From: an uncultured Acidobacteriota bacterium
GTDB lineage: Bacteria > Acidobacteriota > Terriglobia > Terriglobales > Acidobacteriaceae
Direction of reading: 5' to 3'
Length of the DNA stretch: 64,000 nt
Assembly (NCBI GenBank): GCA_903873705.1
Contig: CAIQPK010000069.1
Location: 1 to 64,000 of the forward strand
The notes under the pieces are model-generated. The model searched no databases and was not told where the DNA came from. It saw only the letters and a program-made list of their open reading frames with translations. The translations under genes were made by a program, and so were the position numbers. This document shows, piece after piece, positions 37,351 through 44,842 of this stretch (within the stretch, counting starts at the first letter, position 1; each line of letters begins with the position of its first letter).

Positions 37351-39855
37351 ATGCCAGACACCCCCAAAACCTTCTACCTCACCACCCCGATCTACTACGT
37401 CAACGCCCGCCCCCACATCGGCCACGCGTACACCACCATCGTCGCGGACGTCCTCGCACGCCGCCACCGCCTGCTCGGAGAAGACACCTTCTTCCTCACC
37501 GGCACCGACGAGCACGGCCAGAAAATCGAGCGCTCCGCCGCCGCCGCCGGCATCCCCCCGCAGCAGTTCGCCGACCAGGTCTCCAAGTCCTTTGAAGACC
37601 TCTGGCACCGCATGGGCATCACCCACGACCACTACATCCGCACCACCGACCCCCGCCACCAAAAGGGCGTCCAGAAGCTCTTCGCCACCCTCTACGAAAA
37701 AGGCTTCATCTACCTCGACAGCTACACCGGCGCCTACTGCGTCTCCGACGAAACCTTCGTCGACGTCACCGCCGGCGAACCCTGCCCCGACTGCGGCCGC
37801 ATCACCGAAAGCGTCACCGAAGAAAACTTCTTCTTCAAACTAAGCGCCTTCCAGCTCCCGCTCCTCAATCTCCTCGAATCCAACCAGCTCAAAATCGAAA
37901 ACGACGCCCGCCGCAACGAAGTCCTCAGCTTCCTCCGCGGCAACACCACAACCCCCTCCACCACCGTCATCTCGACCGAAGCGCAGCGCAGTGGAGAGAT
38001 CCCCGCATTGTCGCCCGCAGCGGCACCGACGCTCGCCCACACCGCCGCCGGAACCCCATACGTCCCCGGCGCCCTCAAAGACCTCTCTGTCTCAAGGTCG
38101 AGCTTCACCTGGGGCATCCCCGTCCCCGAGCCCGCCGCCTCACAAGCCAAACAAAAACACGTCATCTACGTCTGGCTCGACGCCCTCGCCAACTACATGA
38201 CCGCCATCGGCTACGGAAGCGACGCACCGGTAGACGAGGAACAGTTCAAGAAATTCTGGCCCGCCGACCTCCACCTCGTCGGCAAAGAAATCATCCGCTT
38301 CCACTGCGTCTACTGGCCCGCATTCCTGCTCGCCGCCGAGTTGCCGCTGCCGAAAGCCATCACCGCGCACGGCTGGCTGCTCTTCGACAACAGCAAAATG
38401 TCGAAGTCCAAGGGAAACATCGTCCGCACCGAAACCATCCTCGACGCCTTCGGCACCCTCTGTCCCCCAACCTTCGATGCAGCGAGCCTTACCGGAGAGA
38501 CCCTCACCGCACAAGGAGCGAGCCTTACCGGAGGGGGCAGTGGGCTTCAGCCCACTGAAAAAGCCCCCCCAGAAAAAGGGGCTTTAGCCCCGGGCTTTCG
38601 TGAACCCACCAAAGCCGAGCGCGACCTCTTCGCCTCCGACGTTCTCCGCTACTTCCTCCTCCGCGAAATCCCGTTCGGCCAGGACGGCAGCTTCAGCTTC
38701 GACGCACTAATCACCCGCTATAACGCCGACCTAGCCAACGGCTACGGCAACCTCGTAAGCCGCACGCTAAGCATGATCCGGAAGTATTGCGATGGCCTCA
38801 TCCCCGGACCTGTTGTGAAGTTGCCGGGCAATCTCTTTTGGGAGCTTGGCAAGAGCGACACGCAACGCACCCCGCTCGAACAATCCCTTGCTGTCACAGT
38901 CGCTCTATCAATTACCGCAGCGGCCAGCCTGGACCGCCTCGACTTCGCGTTGTCCCTCGGTCTATGCCAGGACATCACCGCTTCCGTTGATCAAATGCTG
39001 ACTTCAACTGCTCCGTGGAAGATTGATCAATCCACGGAGGACGGCAAAGCGAAAATAGCCGAGACCCTCTACGCGGCGGCTGAATCGATCCGTTACATCA
39101 CGGCCCTTCTGTACCCGATCCTTCCTGCCACCACCGCCAAAGTTTGGCTCCAACTCGGCCTCGGAGACATCGAACAAGCCGCCAAGAACGGCAACCTAAA
39201 AGACCTGCATTGGGGCGGCCTCAAACCCGGCACCAAGCTCGGCCCACTAGCCCCCATCTTCCCCCGCGCCGACAAAGGACTCGCACAAATCATGAGCGAC
39301 ATGGAAAACCCCACACCCTCCGCACCCGAGCCCACCGACAGCACCCACCCCGCCGCCCCACCGCGCTCCGGCGCCTCAGACGCGGAAGCCACCCTCTCCG
39401 TAGCCGGCAGCACCGCCACCACCACCCGCACCGGCCCCACACCCTCGCACACCGAAGCCCAGCCCAGCGGCATCTTCGCCAACCAACCCGCAGCGCCAGC
39501 CGAACCCACCCCAGCCGACACCTCGCCCACCATCGCCATCGACGACTTCATCAAGATCGACCTCCGCGTAGCCGAAATCAAAATCGCCGAGCGCATTCCC
39601 AAAGCCGACAAGCTCCTCCGCCTCGAAGTCGACCTAGGCGCCCTCGGCACGCGCCAGATCCTCTCCGGCATCGCCGAGTGGTACGCGCCCGAAGACCTGA
39701 TCGGCCGCCGCATCATCGTCATCGCCAACCTCGCGCCCCGCAAAATGCGCGGCCTCGAGTCGCACGGCATGCTGCTCGCCGCCAGCGAAGAAGGCGGCAA
39801 GCCCTTCCTCGCCACCGTCCCCGAAGGCGTCCCCACCGGAACCCGCCTCAAATAG
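37351..39855 (+). CDS. metG: Methionine-tRNA ligase with C-terminal tRNA-binding domain and two repeat-derived insertions
   Basis: MetG charges initiator and elongator tRNA-Met. The 834-residue protein has the class I HIGH motif (PHIGHAYTT), KMSKSKGN near residue 350, a zinc-binding knuckle with CPDCGR and the C-terminal tRNA-binding fold (IDDFIKIDLRVAEIKIAERI, near 730 onward) joined by a Pro/Ala/Thr-rich linker. It is longer than usual because of two insertions. One of about 40 residues lies after EVLSFLRG and contains a family D repeat. The other, about 45 residues after ETILDAFG, contains a 17-bp direct repeat and a complete family C palindrome. The core continues in frame (ALKDLSVSRSSF and DVLRYFLLREIPFG). 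TAAACT 16 bases upstream of the ATG may be the promoter -10. Confidence 0.95.
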   Translation: MPDTPKTFYLTTPIYYVNARPHIGHAYTTIVADVLARRHRLLGEDTFFLTGTDEHGQKIERSAAAAGIPPQQFADQVSKSFEDLWHRMGITHDHYIRTTDPRHQKGVQKLFATLYEKGFIYLDSYTGAYCVSDETFVDVTAGEPCPDCGRITESVTEENFFFKLSAFQLPLLNLLESNQLKIENDARRNEVLSFLRGNTTTPSTTVISTEAQRSGEIPALSPAAAPTLAHTAAGTPYVPGALKDLSVSRSSFTWGIPVPEPAASQAKQKHVIYVWLDALANYMTAIGYGSDAPVDEEQFKKFWPADLHLVGKEIIRFHCVYWPAFLLAAELPLPKAITAHGWLLFDNSKMSKSKGNIVRTETILDAFGTLCPPTFDAASLTGETLTAQGASLTGGGSGLQPTEKAPPEKGALAPGFREPTKAERDLFASDVLRYFLLREIPFGQDGSFSFDALITRYNADLANGYGNLVSRTLSMIRKYCDGLIPGPVVKLPGNLFWELGKSDTQRTPLEQSLAVTVALSITAAASLDRLDFALSLGLCQDITASVDQMLTSTAPWKIDQSTEDGKAKIAETLYAAAESIRYITALLYPILPATTAKVWLQLGLGDIEQAAKNGNLKDLHWGGLKPGTKLGPLAPIFPRADKGLAQIMSDMENPTPSAPEPTDSTHPAAPPRSGASDAEATLSVAGSTATTTRTGPTPSHTEAQPSGIFANQPAAPAEPTPADTSPTIAIDDFIKIDLRVAEIKIAERIPKADKLLRLEVDLGALGTRQILSGIAEWYAPEDLIGRRIIVIANLAPRKMRGLESHGMLLAASEEGGKPFLATVPEGVPTGTRLK
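37966..38009 (+). repeat. Family D repeat inside metG
   Basis: GTCATCTCGACCGAAGC...GCGCAGTGGAGAGATCCCCG CATT. It shares 41 of its 44 bases, in two exact blocks of 17 and 24, with the intergenic copy at 40708. It encodes about residues 206-220 (STEAQRSGEIP). Confidence 0.88.
38481..38533 (+). repeat. Direct repeat inside metG insertion
   Basis: AGCGAGCCTTACCGGAG occurs at 38481-38497 and again at 38517-38533, a 36-base (12-codon) period. It directly precedes the family C element and encodes ASLTGE / ASLTGG. Confidence 0.85.
38530..38600 (+). repeat. Family C palindrome inside metG
   Basis: GGAGGGGGCAGTGGGCTTCA, GCCCACTGAA, then AGAAAAAGGGGCTTTAGCCC CGGGCTTTCG. The right half is nearly identical to the intergenic copy at 16791. 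It encodes about residues 394-417 (GLQPTEKAPPEKGALAPGF) in frame. Confidence 0.9.
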
Positions 39856-39943
39856 CTGAAATACGATGAGAAGCCGGCGTGTTTGCCGCAAGAACGCTGG
39901 AAGCCGACAGGTTGGTGGAATAACCATAGAACCCGAGGGGTGC

Positions 39944-39969
39944 CCCATGTCCGGATTTTCGGACATGGG
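39944..39969. repeat. Family A palindrome
   Basis: CCCATGTCCG, loop GATTTT, CGGACATGGG, preceded by AGGGGTGC exactly as at 35689. It lies between metG and its terminator. Confidence 0.9.
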
Positions 39970-39995
39970 CTCCCACAGCTTCCCATGAAAACGAA

Positions 39996-40015
39996 AGCCG
40001 CCATCACTGGCGGCT
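39996..40015 (+). terminator. Terminator after metG
   Basis: AGCCGCC, loop ATCACT, GGCGGCT, followed by CGCTTTCGCTTT. The stem can be extended by flanking GAAAG/CTTTC across a small bulge. Confidence 0.7.
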
Positions 40016-40027
40016 CGCTTTCGCTTT

Positions 40028-40085
40028 ATTCACTATTCACTATTCACTAGACTCTACCCACTACCCACTACGCTCTACCCTCTAC
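40028..40085. repeat. Short tandem simple repeats
   Basis: Runs of CACTATT (CACTATTCACTATTCACTAG) and CTACCCACTACCCACTACG units lie between metG and the convergent cupin gene. A related TCTCTATTCTCTAATTTC run precedes the CPBP gene at 28.76 kb. Confidence 0.6.
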
Positions 40086-40543
40086 TTCGAAACCGGCATC
40101 ATCCCCGGCCCCTTAACCGAAACCACAAAGTAAGTACACGGCACCGTACCCGGATTCTGCATCGTGTTCAACGAGTTCGCGACGGAGAAAACGATATCCC
40201 CCGGCTCAGCCAGCTGCGGCGGATTGCCTTCCGTCACCAGCTCTGCCTTCCCCTGGTAGATCATCCGAAACTCGTAATCCCCGCTCCGGTGCAGCGGCGC
40301 AAACATCTTCCCCGGCGGGATCGTTGAAAAATGCATCCCCGTAATCATCGCCATCGGTACGGTGTCTTTCGGAAACCCCCGAGTCGACGATCCGTTAGCA
40401 TTCACCTTCTCCGGCAGCGATCCAAACTTGATCACTCGGGTCATCGTCAGCGCCGACTCACCCGCCTCCTGCGCCTCCGCCAGCGTCGCCATCAGCGCAA
40501 ACGCCGACATCATCCCAAAAGCCTCACGTCGATTCACGTTCAT
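40082..40543 (-). CDS. Tat-exported cupin-domain protein
   Basis: This 153-residue protein has an N-terminal NRREAFGMMSAFALMATLAE that looks like a Tat signal peptide (RR followed by a hydrophobic region). The mature part is a single small cupin barrel with MHFSTIPPGKMFAPLHRSGDYEF (first cupin motif with His and Glu ligands) and GDIVFSVANSLNTM. Enzymatic role unknown. The ATG at 40543 with GGGAGAG upstream is preferred to the GTG at 40546. Confidence 0.8.
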   Translation of the reverse strand: MNVNRREAFGMMSAFALMATLAEAQEAGESALTMTRVIKFGSLPEKVNANGSSTRGFPKDTVPMAMITGMHFSTIPPGKMFAPLHRSGDYEFRMIYQGKAELVTEGNPPQLAEPGDIVFSVANSLNTMQNPGTVPCTYFVVSVKGPGMMPVSK

Positions 40544-40707
40544 CACACTCTCCCTCTACGTCCCGGCTGTAGCTGTCCGGCCAATCCGTTATACAAGGCT
40601 TCCCCAGCGACTGGAAAAGTCTCATCATCCCGGACGTGTCTTTTTCGTTGCCCTGGCATTGCCTTGCCGTTCCTTTTTGCTCCTGTACTCCCCTCACCCC
40701 AGCAATC

Positions 40708-40765
40708 GTCATCTCGACCGAAGCATCGCGCCTCATGCGATGCGCAGTGGAGAGATCCCCGCATT
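40708..40765 (+). repeat. Family D repeat with nested inverted repeat
   Basis: Same ends as the metG copy (GTCATCTCGACCGAAGC and GCGCAGTGGAGAGATCCCCG), but the centre is replaced by GCATCGCGCCTCATGCGATGC, which itself pairs (GCATCGC/GCGATGC). Confidence 0.85.
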
Positions 40766-40790
40766 CGCACTTGCCGTTGCTTGTTTTACT

Positions 40791-40842
40791 TCGCGAAACT
40801 TAGCGCTTAAACTCCGCGAACGTCGCGTCAAGGCTCTTGCCG
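40791..40842 (+). repeat. Family E dispersed repeat
   Basis: CGCGAAACTTAGCGCTTAAA, CTCCGCGAACGTCGCGTCAA, GGCTCTTGCC. It matches 23193 and 42036. Confidence 0.75.
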
Positions 40843-40857
40843 TTGCCGTTGCCTCGA

Positions 40858-40928
40858 AGGTACCCCAGGGCTTCAGCCTTGGGTCTCACAAAACCGCCAC
40901 CTACCGGGCTTCAGCCCCTGGGGTACAC
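40858..40928. repeat. Family C-like palindrome with outer inverted repeat
   Basis: Outer arms GGTACCCCAGGG and CCCCTGGGGTAC enclose GGCTTCAGCC-type hairpins. The GGGCTTCAGCCC core relates it to family C. Confidence 0.65.
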
Positions 40929-41063
40929 CCCCTCAAGCGAGCCACAAACCTGTCAAGCCCCTCCGCCCATAAAATCCCCGCAACCCCAACAAAACAAGCC
41001 CAAATCTCCCCAAAGAAACTTGGCGTACTTATTACCCCCAATCCGGTAAACTGGTAACAGATC

Positions 41064-41096
41064 AAAAGGCCGCCCGAAAACCTCGGACGGCCTTTT
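41064..41096 (+). terminator. Orphan terminator-like hairpin
   Basis: AAAAGGCCG and CGGCCTTTT form the outer stem and CCG/CGG an inner one with loop AAAACCT; TCTC follows. No plus-strand gene ends upstream, so it may end a small RNA or attenuate tatD transcription. Confidence 0.7.
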
Positions 41097-41188
41097 CTCA
41101 TCCACCGCAAAATCTGCCAGATATCTGCCCAGACCACGCGCTTTAGAATCAGAGATTTTAGAGATCAGGTCTGGGGGGCACACCACCG

Positions 41189-41194
41189 GATACT
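41189..41194 (+). promoter_or_regulatory. -10 hexamer close to the tatD start
   Basis: GATACT ends 12 bases before the tatD ATG (TACTCT, two bases further on, ends 10 before). There is no Shine-Dalgarno sequence. Confidence 0.35.
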
Positions 41195-41206
41195 CTAAGA
41201 AAGCCC

Positions 41207-42034
41207 ATGACCCTCATCGACTCCCACTGCCACCTCGACGACTACACCGACATCCCCGCCATGCTCGCCAGCGCCCACGCCGCCGGGGTGGACACCCTCC
41301 TCGCCATCGGCATCGGCAACGGCCCCTCCGAGATGCATGTAGCCCTCTCGCTCGCCCGCCAGTACCCCGAGATCTTCGCCACCGCCGGCATCCACCCCGA
41401 GCAGGCCCACCAGGCCACCCCCCAGGCCCTCGCCACCCTCGCCACCCTCGCCGCCGACCCGCGCTGCATCGCCATCGGCGAAATCGGCCTCGACTACTAC
41501 CACCTCTCCAACCCCGACATCCCCACCCAGCAAGCCGCCTTCATCGCCCAGATGCAGCTCGCCGCTACGGTCCGCAAGCCCATCACCATCCACTGCCGCA
41601 CCTCCGAGCTCGCCATCCCCGCCTCCAAGGCCAGGTACGAGCCAGCCGACGCCTGGGACGACCTCCTGCGCCTCATCGCCCACCACTGGACACCCACCAA
41701 CCTACCCGGCATCATGCACTGCTTCTCCGGCAACCAGGCCCAGGCTGAAGCCTCACTCGCCGCAGGTTTCTACCTCAGCTTCGCCGGCAACCTCACCTAT
41801 CCCAAATCCACCACCATCCAGCAGGTAGCCCGAACCGCGCCGCTGGACCGCATCCTGGTCGAGACCGACGCCCCCTTCCTCTCCCCCATCCCCCACCGCG
41901 GCGAGCGCAACGAGCCCGCCCGCACGGCCATCACCGCCCGCTTCCTCGCCGACCTCCGCGGCATCTCCTGCGAAGAAGTAGCCGCCCAAACCACCGCCAA
42001 CTTCCACCGCCTCTTCCCCACCACCCAACCTTAA
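41207..42034 (+). CDS. tatD: TatD-family metal-dependent DNase
   Basis: This 275-residue TIM-barrel hydrolase of the TatD family is thought to act as a 3'-5' exo- or endonuclease in DNA repair and turnover. Metal ligands are visible in IDSHCHLDD at the N-terminus, GEIGLDYY near residue 92, ITIHCRTSE, MHCFSGN and VETDAPFLSP. The start is the ATG at 41207. A family E repeat follows the stop. Confidence 0.93.
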   Translation: MTLIDSHCHLDDYTDIPAMLASAHAAGVDTLLAIGIGNGPSEMHVALSLARQYPEIFATAGIHPEQAHQATPQALATLATLAADPRCIAIGEIGLDYYHLSNPDIPTQQAAFIAQMQLAATVRKPITIHCRTSELAIPASKARYEPADAWDDLLRLIAHHWTPTNLPGIMHCFSGNQAQAEASLAAGFYLSFAGNLTYPKSTTIQQVARTAPLDRILVETDAPFLSPIPHRGERNEPARTAITARFLADLRGISCEEVAAQTTANFHRLFPTTQP

Positions 42035-42035
42035 A

Positions 42036-42086
42036 CGTCGCGAAACTCTGCGTTAAACTTCGCGCACTCCGCGTCAAGGCTTTCGC
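42036..42086 (+). repeat. Family E dispersed repeat
   Basis: CGTCGCGAAACTCTGCGTTA, AACTTCGCGCACTCCGCGTC, AAGGCTTTCGCC. It fills the gap between tatD and the YajQ gene. Confidence 0.75.
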
Positions 42087-42135
42087 CTCCGCCCGCCAAA
42101 GCCGCATAATAGAAGCCGCAAAGGAAACCGCAAAC

Positions 42136-42636
42136 ATGGCAGCAGATCAGAGCTTCGACGTCGTCAGCAAAGTAGAAATCCAGGAAGTCAAGAACGCCAT
42201 CGACCAGGCCACCAAGGAAGTCAACGCCCGCTTCGACCTCAAGAACTCGAAGTCAACCATCGCGCTGGAGAAGGAAGAAGCCATCCAGCTCGCCTCGCAG
42301 GACGAGTACACCCTCAAGGCCGTCATCGAAATCCTCTCGCAGAAACTGGTCAAGCGCGGCGTCTCGCTCAAGGCCCTCGAATACGAAAAGCTCGAGCCCG
42401 CCTCCAACTCCTCAGTCCGCCAGAAGATCAAGCTGAAGCAAGGCATCGCGTCCGATCAGGCCAAGAAGATCCAGGCCTTCATCAAGGATTCCAAGGTCAA
42501 AGCCAACTCCAGCATCCAGGGCGAGGTCGTCCGCGTCAGCTCCAAGGACCGCGACGTCCTGCAAGACGTCATGGCCAAGCTCCGCGCCCACGACTTCGGC
42601 ATCGACCTCCAGTTCACCAACTTCCGATCGAACTAG
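42136..42636 (+). CDS. YajQ-family cyclic di-GMP-binding protein
   Basis: This 166-residue protein matches YajQ/UPF0234: SFDVVSKVEIQEVKNAIDQA at the N-terminus, RFDLKNSKSTIALE, KRGVSLKALEY and the end DFGIDLQFTNFRSN. Members bind cyclic di-GMP or nucleic acid and act as cytosolic effectors. The target is unknown here. It precedes the polyprenyl synthase by 44 bases. Confidence 0.93.
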   Translation: MAADQSFDVVSKVEIQEVKNAIDQATKEVNARFDLKNSKSTIALEKEEAIQLASQDEYTLKAVIEILSQKLVKRGVSLKALEYEKLEPASNSSVRQKIKLKQGIASDQAKKIQAFIKDSKVKANSSIQGEVVRVSSKDRDVLQDVMAKLRAHDFGIDLQFTNFRSN

Positions 42637-42663
42637 CCCTGCAACGCGAAGCCAATGCAACCT

Positions 42664-42669
42664 GATACT
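42664..42669 (+). promoter_or_regulatory. -10 hexamer close to the polyprenyl synthase start
   Basis: GATACT ends 11 bases before the GTG start at 42681. Confidence 0.35.
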
Positions 42670-42680
42670 CTTTAAAAAGC

Positions 42681-43670
42681 GTGAGCTCCATCTCCATCGC
42701 GACGGCGACCGAGGTCTTCGACCTCCTTCGCGACGATCTCGCTGCTGTCGAGCGCGAGTTCGCCCAGCAGTCCGTCTCCGGCATTGAAGTCGTCACCGAG
42801 ATTGCGCAATACCTCATCTCCGGCGGCGGCAAGCGCATCCGCCCACTGCTCCTGCTGCTCTCCGCCAAAGCCCTCGACTGCCAATCGCCAGCGCGCATCC
42901 GCCTCGGAGCCGTAGTCGAAATGCTGCACACCGCCACACTCGTCCACGACGACATCATCGACGAAGCCAGCACCCGCCGCGGCCGCCCGTCATCGAACGC
43001 CACCTGGGGCAACTCAAAATGCGTCCTCGCCGGCGACTGGCTCTACATGCAGAGCTTCCAGACCGCGCTCGCCGAACGCAACTTCCGCATCCTCGACCTG
43101 CTCATCTCGCTCACCCAGCAGATGGTGGAAGGCGAGCTGCTGCAGATGGAAAAGCTCGGCCGCCTGATCAACGAGGAAGAGTACTTCGACCTCATCTTCC
43201 GCAAGACGGCCTTCCTCTTCAAGGTTTCCATGCAGCTCGGCGCCGCTGTCTCCGAAGCGTCCCCGGCAATCGAGGAAGCGCTCGGCGAGTACGGCCGCAA
43301 CCTCGGCCTCGCCTTCCAGATCGTCGACGACGTCCTCGACCTCACCGCAACGGAGAACGTCCTCGGCAAACCCGTCGCTTCCGACCTCCGCGAAGGCAAA
43401 GCCACCCTCGCCGTCATCCACGCCCTCGAACGCGGCACCGGCGCCGACCGCGAAGCCATTCGCACCGTGCTCGCCGACCGCGCCTTCAAACGCGTCTCGC
43501 ACGCCGAGATCCTCGCCATCCTCAACAACCACGGCTCCATAGCCTACGCCATGGACACCGCCCACGCCTACGCCGAAGCCGCCCGCCAGTCCATCGCCGA
43601 CCTACCCGACACCGACGCCAAGCGCGCCCTCCTCTGGGTCCCAGGCTTCGTCACCAGCCGCGACCGCTAG
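42681..43670 (+). CDS. Long-chain polyprenyl diphosphate synthase
   Basis: This 329-residue trans-isoprenyl diphosphate synthase (IspB/HepT type) elongates farnesyl diphosphate with isopentenyl units, probably for the menaquinone side chain. It has GGGKRIRPLL, the first Asp-rich motif HDDIIDEA, GDWLYMQSF and the second motif QIVDDVLD, plus the small residues before DDIID expected of long-chain enzymes. The start is GTG at 42681. No quinone-ring gene other than ubiX (24 kb away) is in the window. Confidence 0.92.
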   Translation: MSSISIATATEVFDLLRDDLAAVEREFAQQSVSGIEVVTEIAQYLISGGGKRIRPLLLLLSAKALDCQSPARIRLGAVVEMLHTATLVHDDIIDEASTRRGRPSSNATWGNSKCVLAGDWLYMQSFQTALAERNFRILDLLISLTQQMVEGELLQMEKLGRLINEEEYFDLIFRKTAFLFKVSMQLGAAVSEASPAIEEALGEYGRNLGLAFQIVDDVLDLTATENVLGKPVASDLREGKATLAVIHALERGTGADREAIRTVLADRAFKRVSHAEILAILNNHGSIAYAMDTAHAYAEAARQSIADLPDTDAKRALLWVPGFVTSRDR

Positions 43671-43690
43671 CAACAACACCCTTTTCGCTC

Positions 43691-43696
43691 TATACT
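43691..43696 (+). promoter_or_regulatory. -10 hexamer upstream of the L,D-transpeptidase gene
   Basis: TATACT, 55 bases upstream of the ATG at 43752. Unlike the other sites listed it would give a normal leader. Confidence 0.35.
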
Positions 43697-43751
43697 TCCT
43701 CCAACAAACGAACGCTCGCCTCGTTCCATTCCAAAGTCAGGGGTTCACCCC

Positions 43752-44267
43752 ATGCACAGGAACGGGTTGCGTCCATTCGTCCTTATCGCCGCGTCTTTCA
43801 CGCTCTCTATCCATGCGCAGGGGCCGCCAGCAATCACCACCCAGGCCGACCGCATCATCGTGGTCAAATCCGCGCACACCATGACGCTCTATTCCCATGG
43901 CAAAGTCCTCAAGGTCTATCGAGTGTCGCTAGGCAGCGGGGCCTCCGGCAATGCCAAGCAGAGGCAAAGCGACCACGAAACGCCCGAAGGCATTTACCGC
44001 ATCAACGGCAGGAACGCGCACAGCAGCTGTCACGTCGCTCTGCACATCTCTTACCCGAACGCCGCCGACCGCGAACACGCCCGCAAGCTCGGCGTCGATC
44101 CCGGCGGAGACGTGATGATCCACGGCCTGCCGCCCGGATACGACTGGATCAAGCCCGGTCAACCACTCGCCGACTGGACGTACGGCTGCATCGGTCTAAC
44201 CAATGCAGAAATAGACGAAGTCTGGAAGCTTGTTCCCACCGGCACACCGATCGAAATCCAGCACTAA
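43752..44267 (+). CDS. L,D-transpeptidase (YkuD family), exported
   Basis: This 171-residue periplasmic enzyme cross-links peptidoglycan or attaches proteins to it. The signal peptide is GLRPFVLIAASFTLSIHA. The YkuD core shows RIIVVKSAHTMTLY, HETPEGIYRI, MIHGLPPGYDW and the catalytic Cys in DWTYGCIGLTNAEID (near residue 150). Its last bases overlap the 3' end of the convergent zeta-like gene by four bases. The local base composition is lower in GC than in neighbouring genes. Confidence 0.9.
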   Translation: MHRNGLRPFVLIAASFTLSIHAQGPPAITTQADRIIVVKSAHTMTLYSHGKVLKVYRVSLGSGASGNAKQRQSDHETPEGIYRINGRNAHSSCHVALHISYPNAADREHARKLGVDPGGDVMIHGLPPGYDWIKPGQPLADWTYGCIGLTNAEIDEVWKLVPTGTPIEIQH

Positions 44268-44842
44268 CGCTGGTCACGTACCAACTGTGCCCATGCCGGC
44301 ACGGGCTCGTTCCAATGCATATAGGATTTGTGGCCGAAAGCAACCAGCACATACCCTTGATCGCTGGAGTTATCTAAAAGGACTGCGAAGTCTGCCATAG
44401 GAAGCAGCTTTTTCATGTTCGCAAGCGTGCGCGGATAACGACGCCGCTGATCTTCTTCTGGCACGTCGTGTCCGCCCTTGAGAACCCGAGCCTTGACCCG
44501 CTGCAAATTAATCTCTACCGAAGATGTGCCAACAAAAATAACAGCCAGCAGAAAACCAGCATCCTGCGCTCTCTTAGCCATCCGCAGATAAGTGCTTCCA
44601 GAGAGCGTCGTCTCCACCGTGAAGCTCTGCTGCTTGTCGATCAACTCTTCAGCGCGAAGCAAGACGCGCTTCCCTGCTTCGATGTCAGAACCACCTTCCG
44701 GCAGCGTATCGCGAATGGATTTGGCAATCGCATCCGGGTCCAGCACGGGCGCATTCTGGAATTCCTCGCGTGCTGAGGACGTCAGCGTACTCTTCCCACA
44801 TCCATTCGACCCAGCAAGAATCGTCAGGACCGGCGCGCTCAC
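44264..44842 (-). CDS. Zeta-toxin-like P-loop kinase
   Basis: This 192-residue protein is of the predicted ABC-type ATPase/zeta-toxin-like group. It has Walker A AGSNGCGKST (residues 10-19), DPDAIAKSIRD (like the substrate-binding Asp of zeta toxins), ETTLSGSTYLRMAKRAQDAG, VEINLQRVKARVLKGGHDVPEEDQ and RRRYPRTLANMKKLLP. Zeta toxins phosphorylate UDP-N-acetylglucosamine, but chromosomal relatives are often of unknown activity. It starts with GTG overlapping the stop of a 46-residue partner gene (GTGA). Lower GC than surroundings suggests transfer. Confidence 0.8.
   Translation of the reverse strand: MSAPVLTILAGSNGCGKSTLTSSAREEFQNAPVLDPDAIAKSIRDTLPEGGSDIEAGKRVLLRAEELIDKQQSFTVETTLSGSTYLRMAKRAQDAGFLLAVIFVGTSSVEINLQRVKARVLKGGHDVPEEDQRRRYPRTLANMKKLLPMADFAVLLDNSSDQGYVLVAFGHKSYMHWNEPVPAWAQLVRDQR

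Larger units (their letters stand above)
40544..41206. other. 663-base repeat-rich intergenic region
   Basis: No protein gene is supported between the divergent cupin and tatD genes. The region holds copies of family D (40708), E (40791) and C-like (40858) repeats one after another. A promoter-like stretch (TTGGCG, then TAAACT at 41047) and an isolated terminator hairpin (41064-41096) follow, then the tatD promoter. A short non-coding RNA or attenuated leader is possible. Confidence 0.5.

Noticed and set aside
40028-40085. CACTATTCACTATT and CTACCCACTACCC runs as a possible CRISPR array
   Set aside because: Units are 7-9 bases without unique spacers, so these are simple tandem repeats. No cas genes are present.
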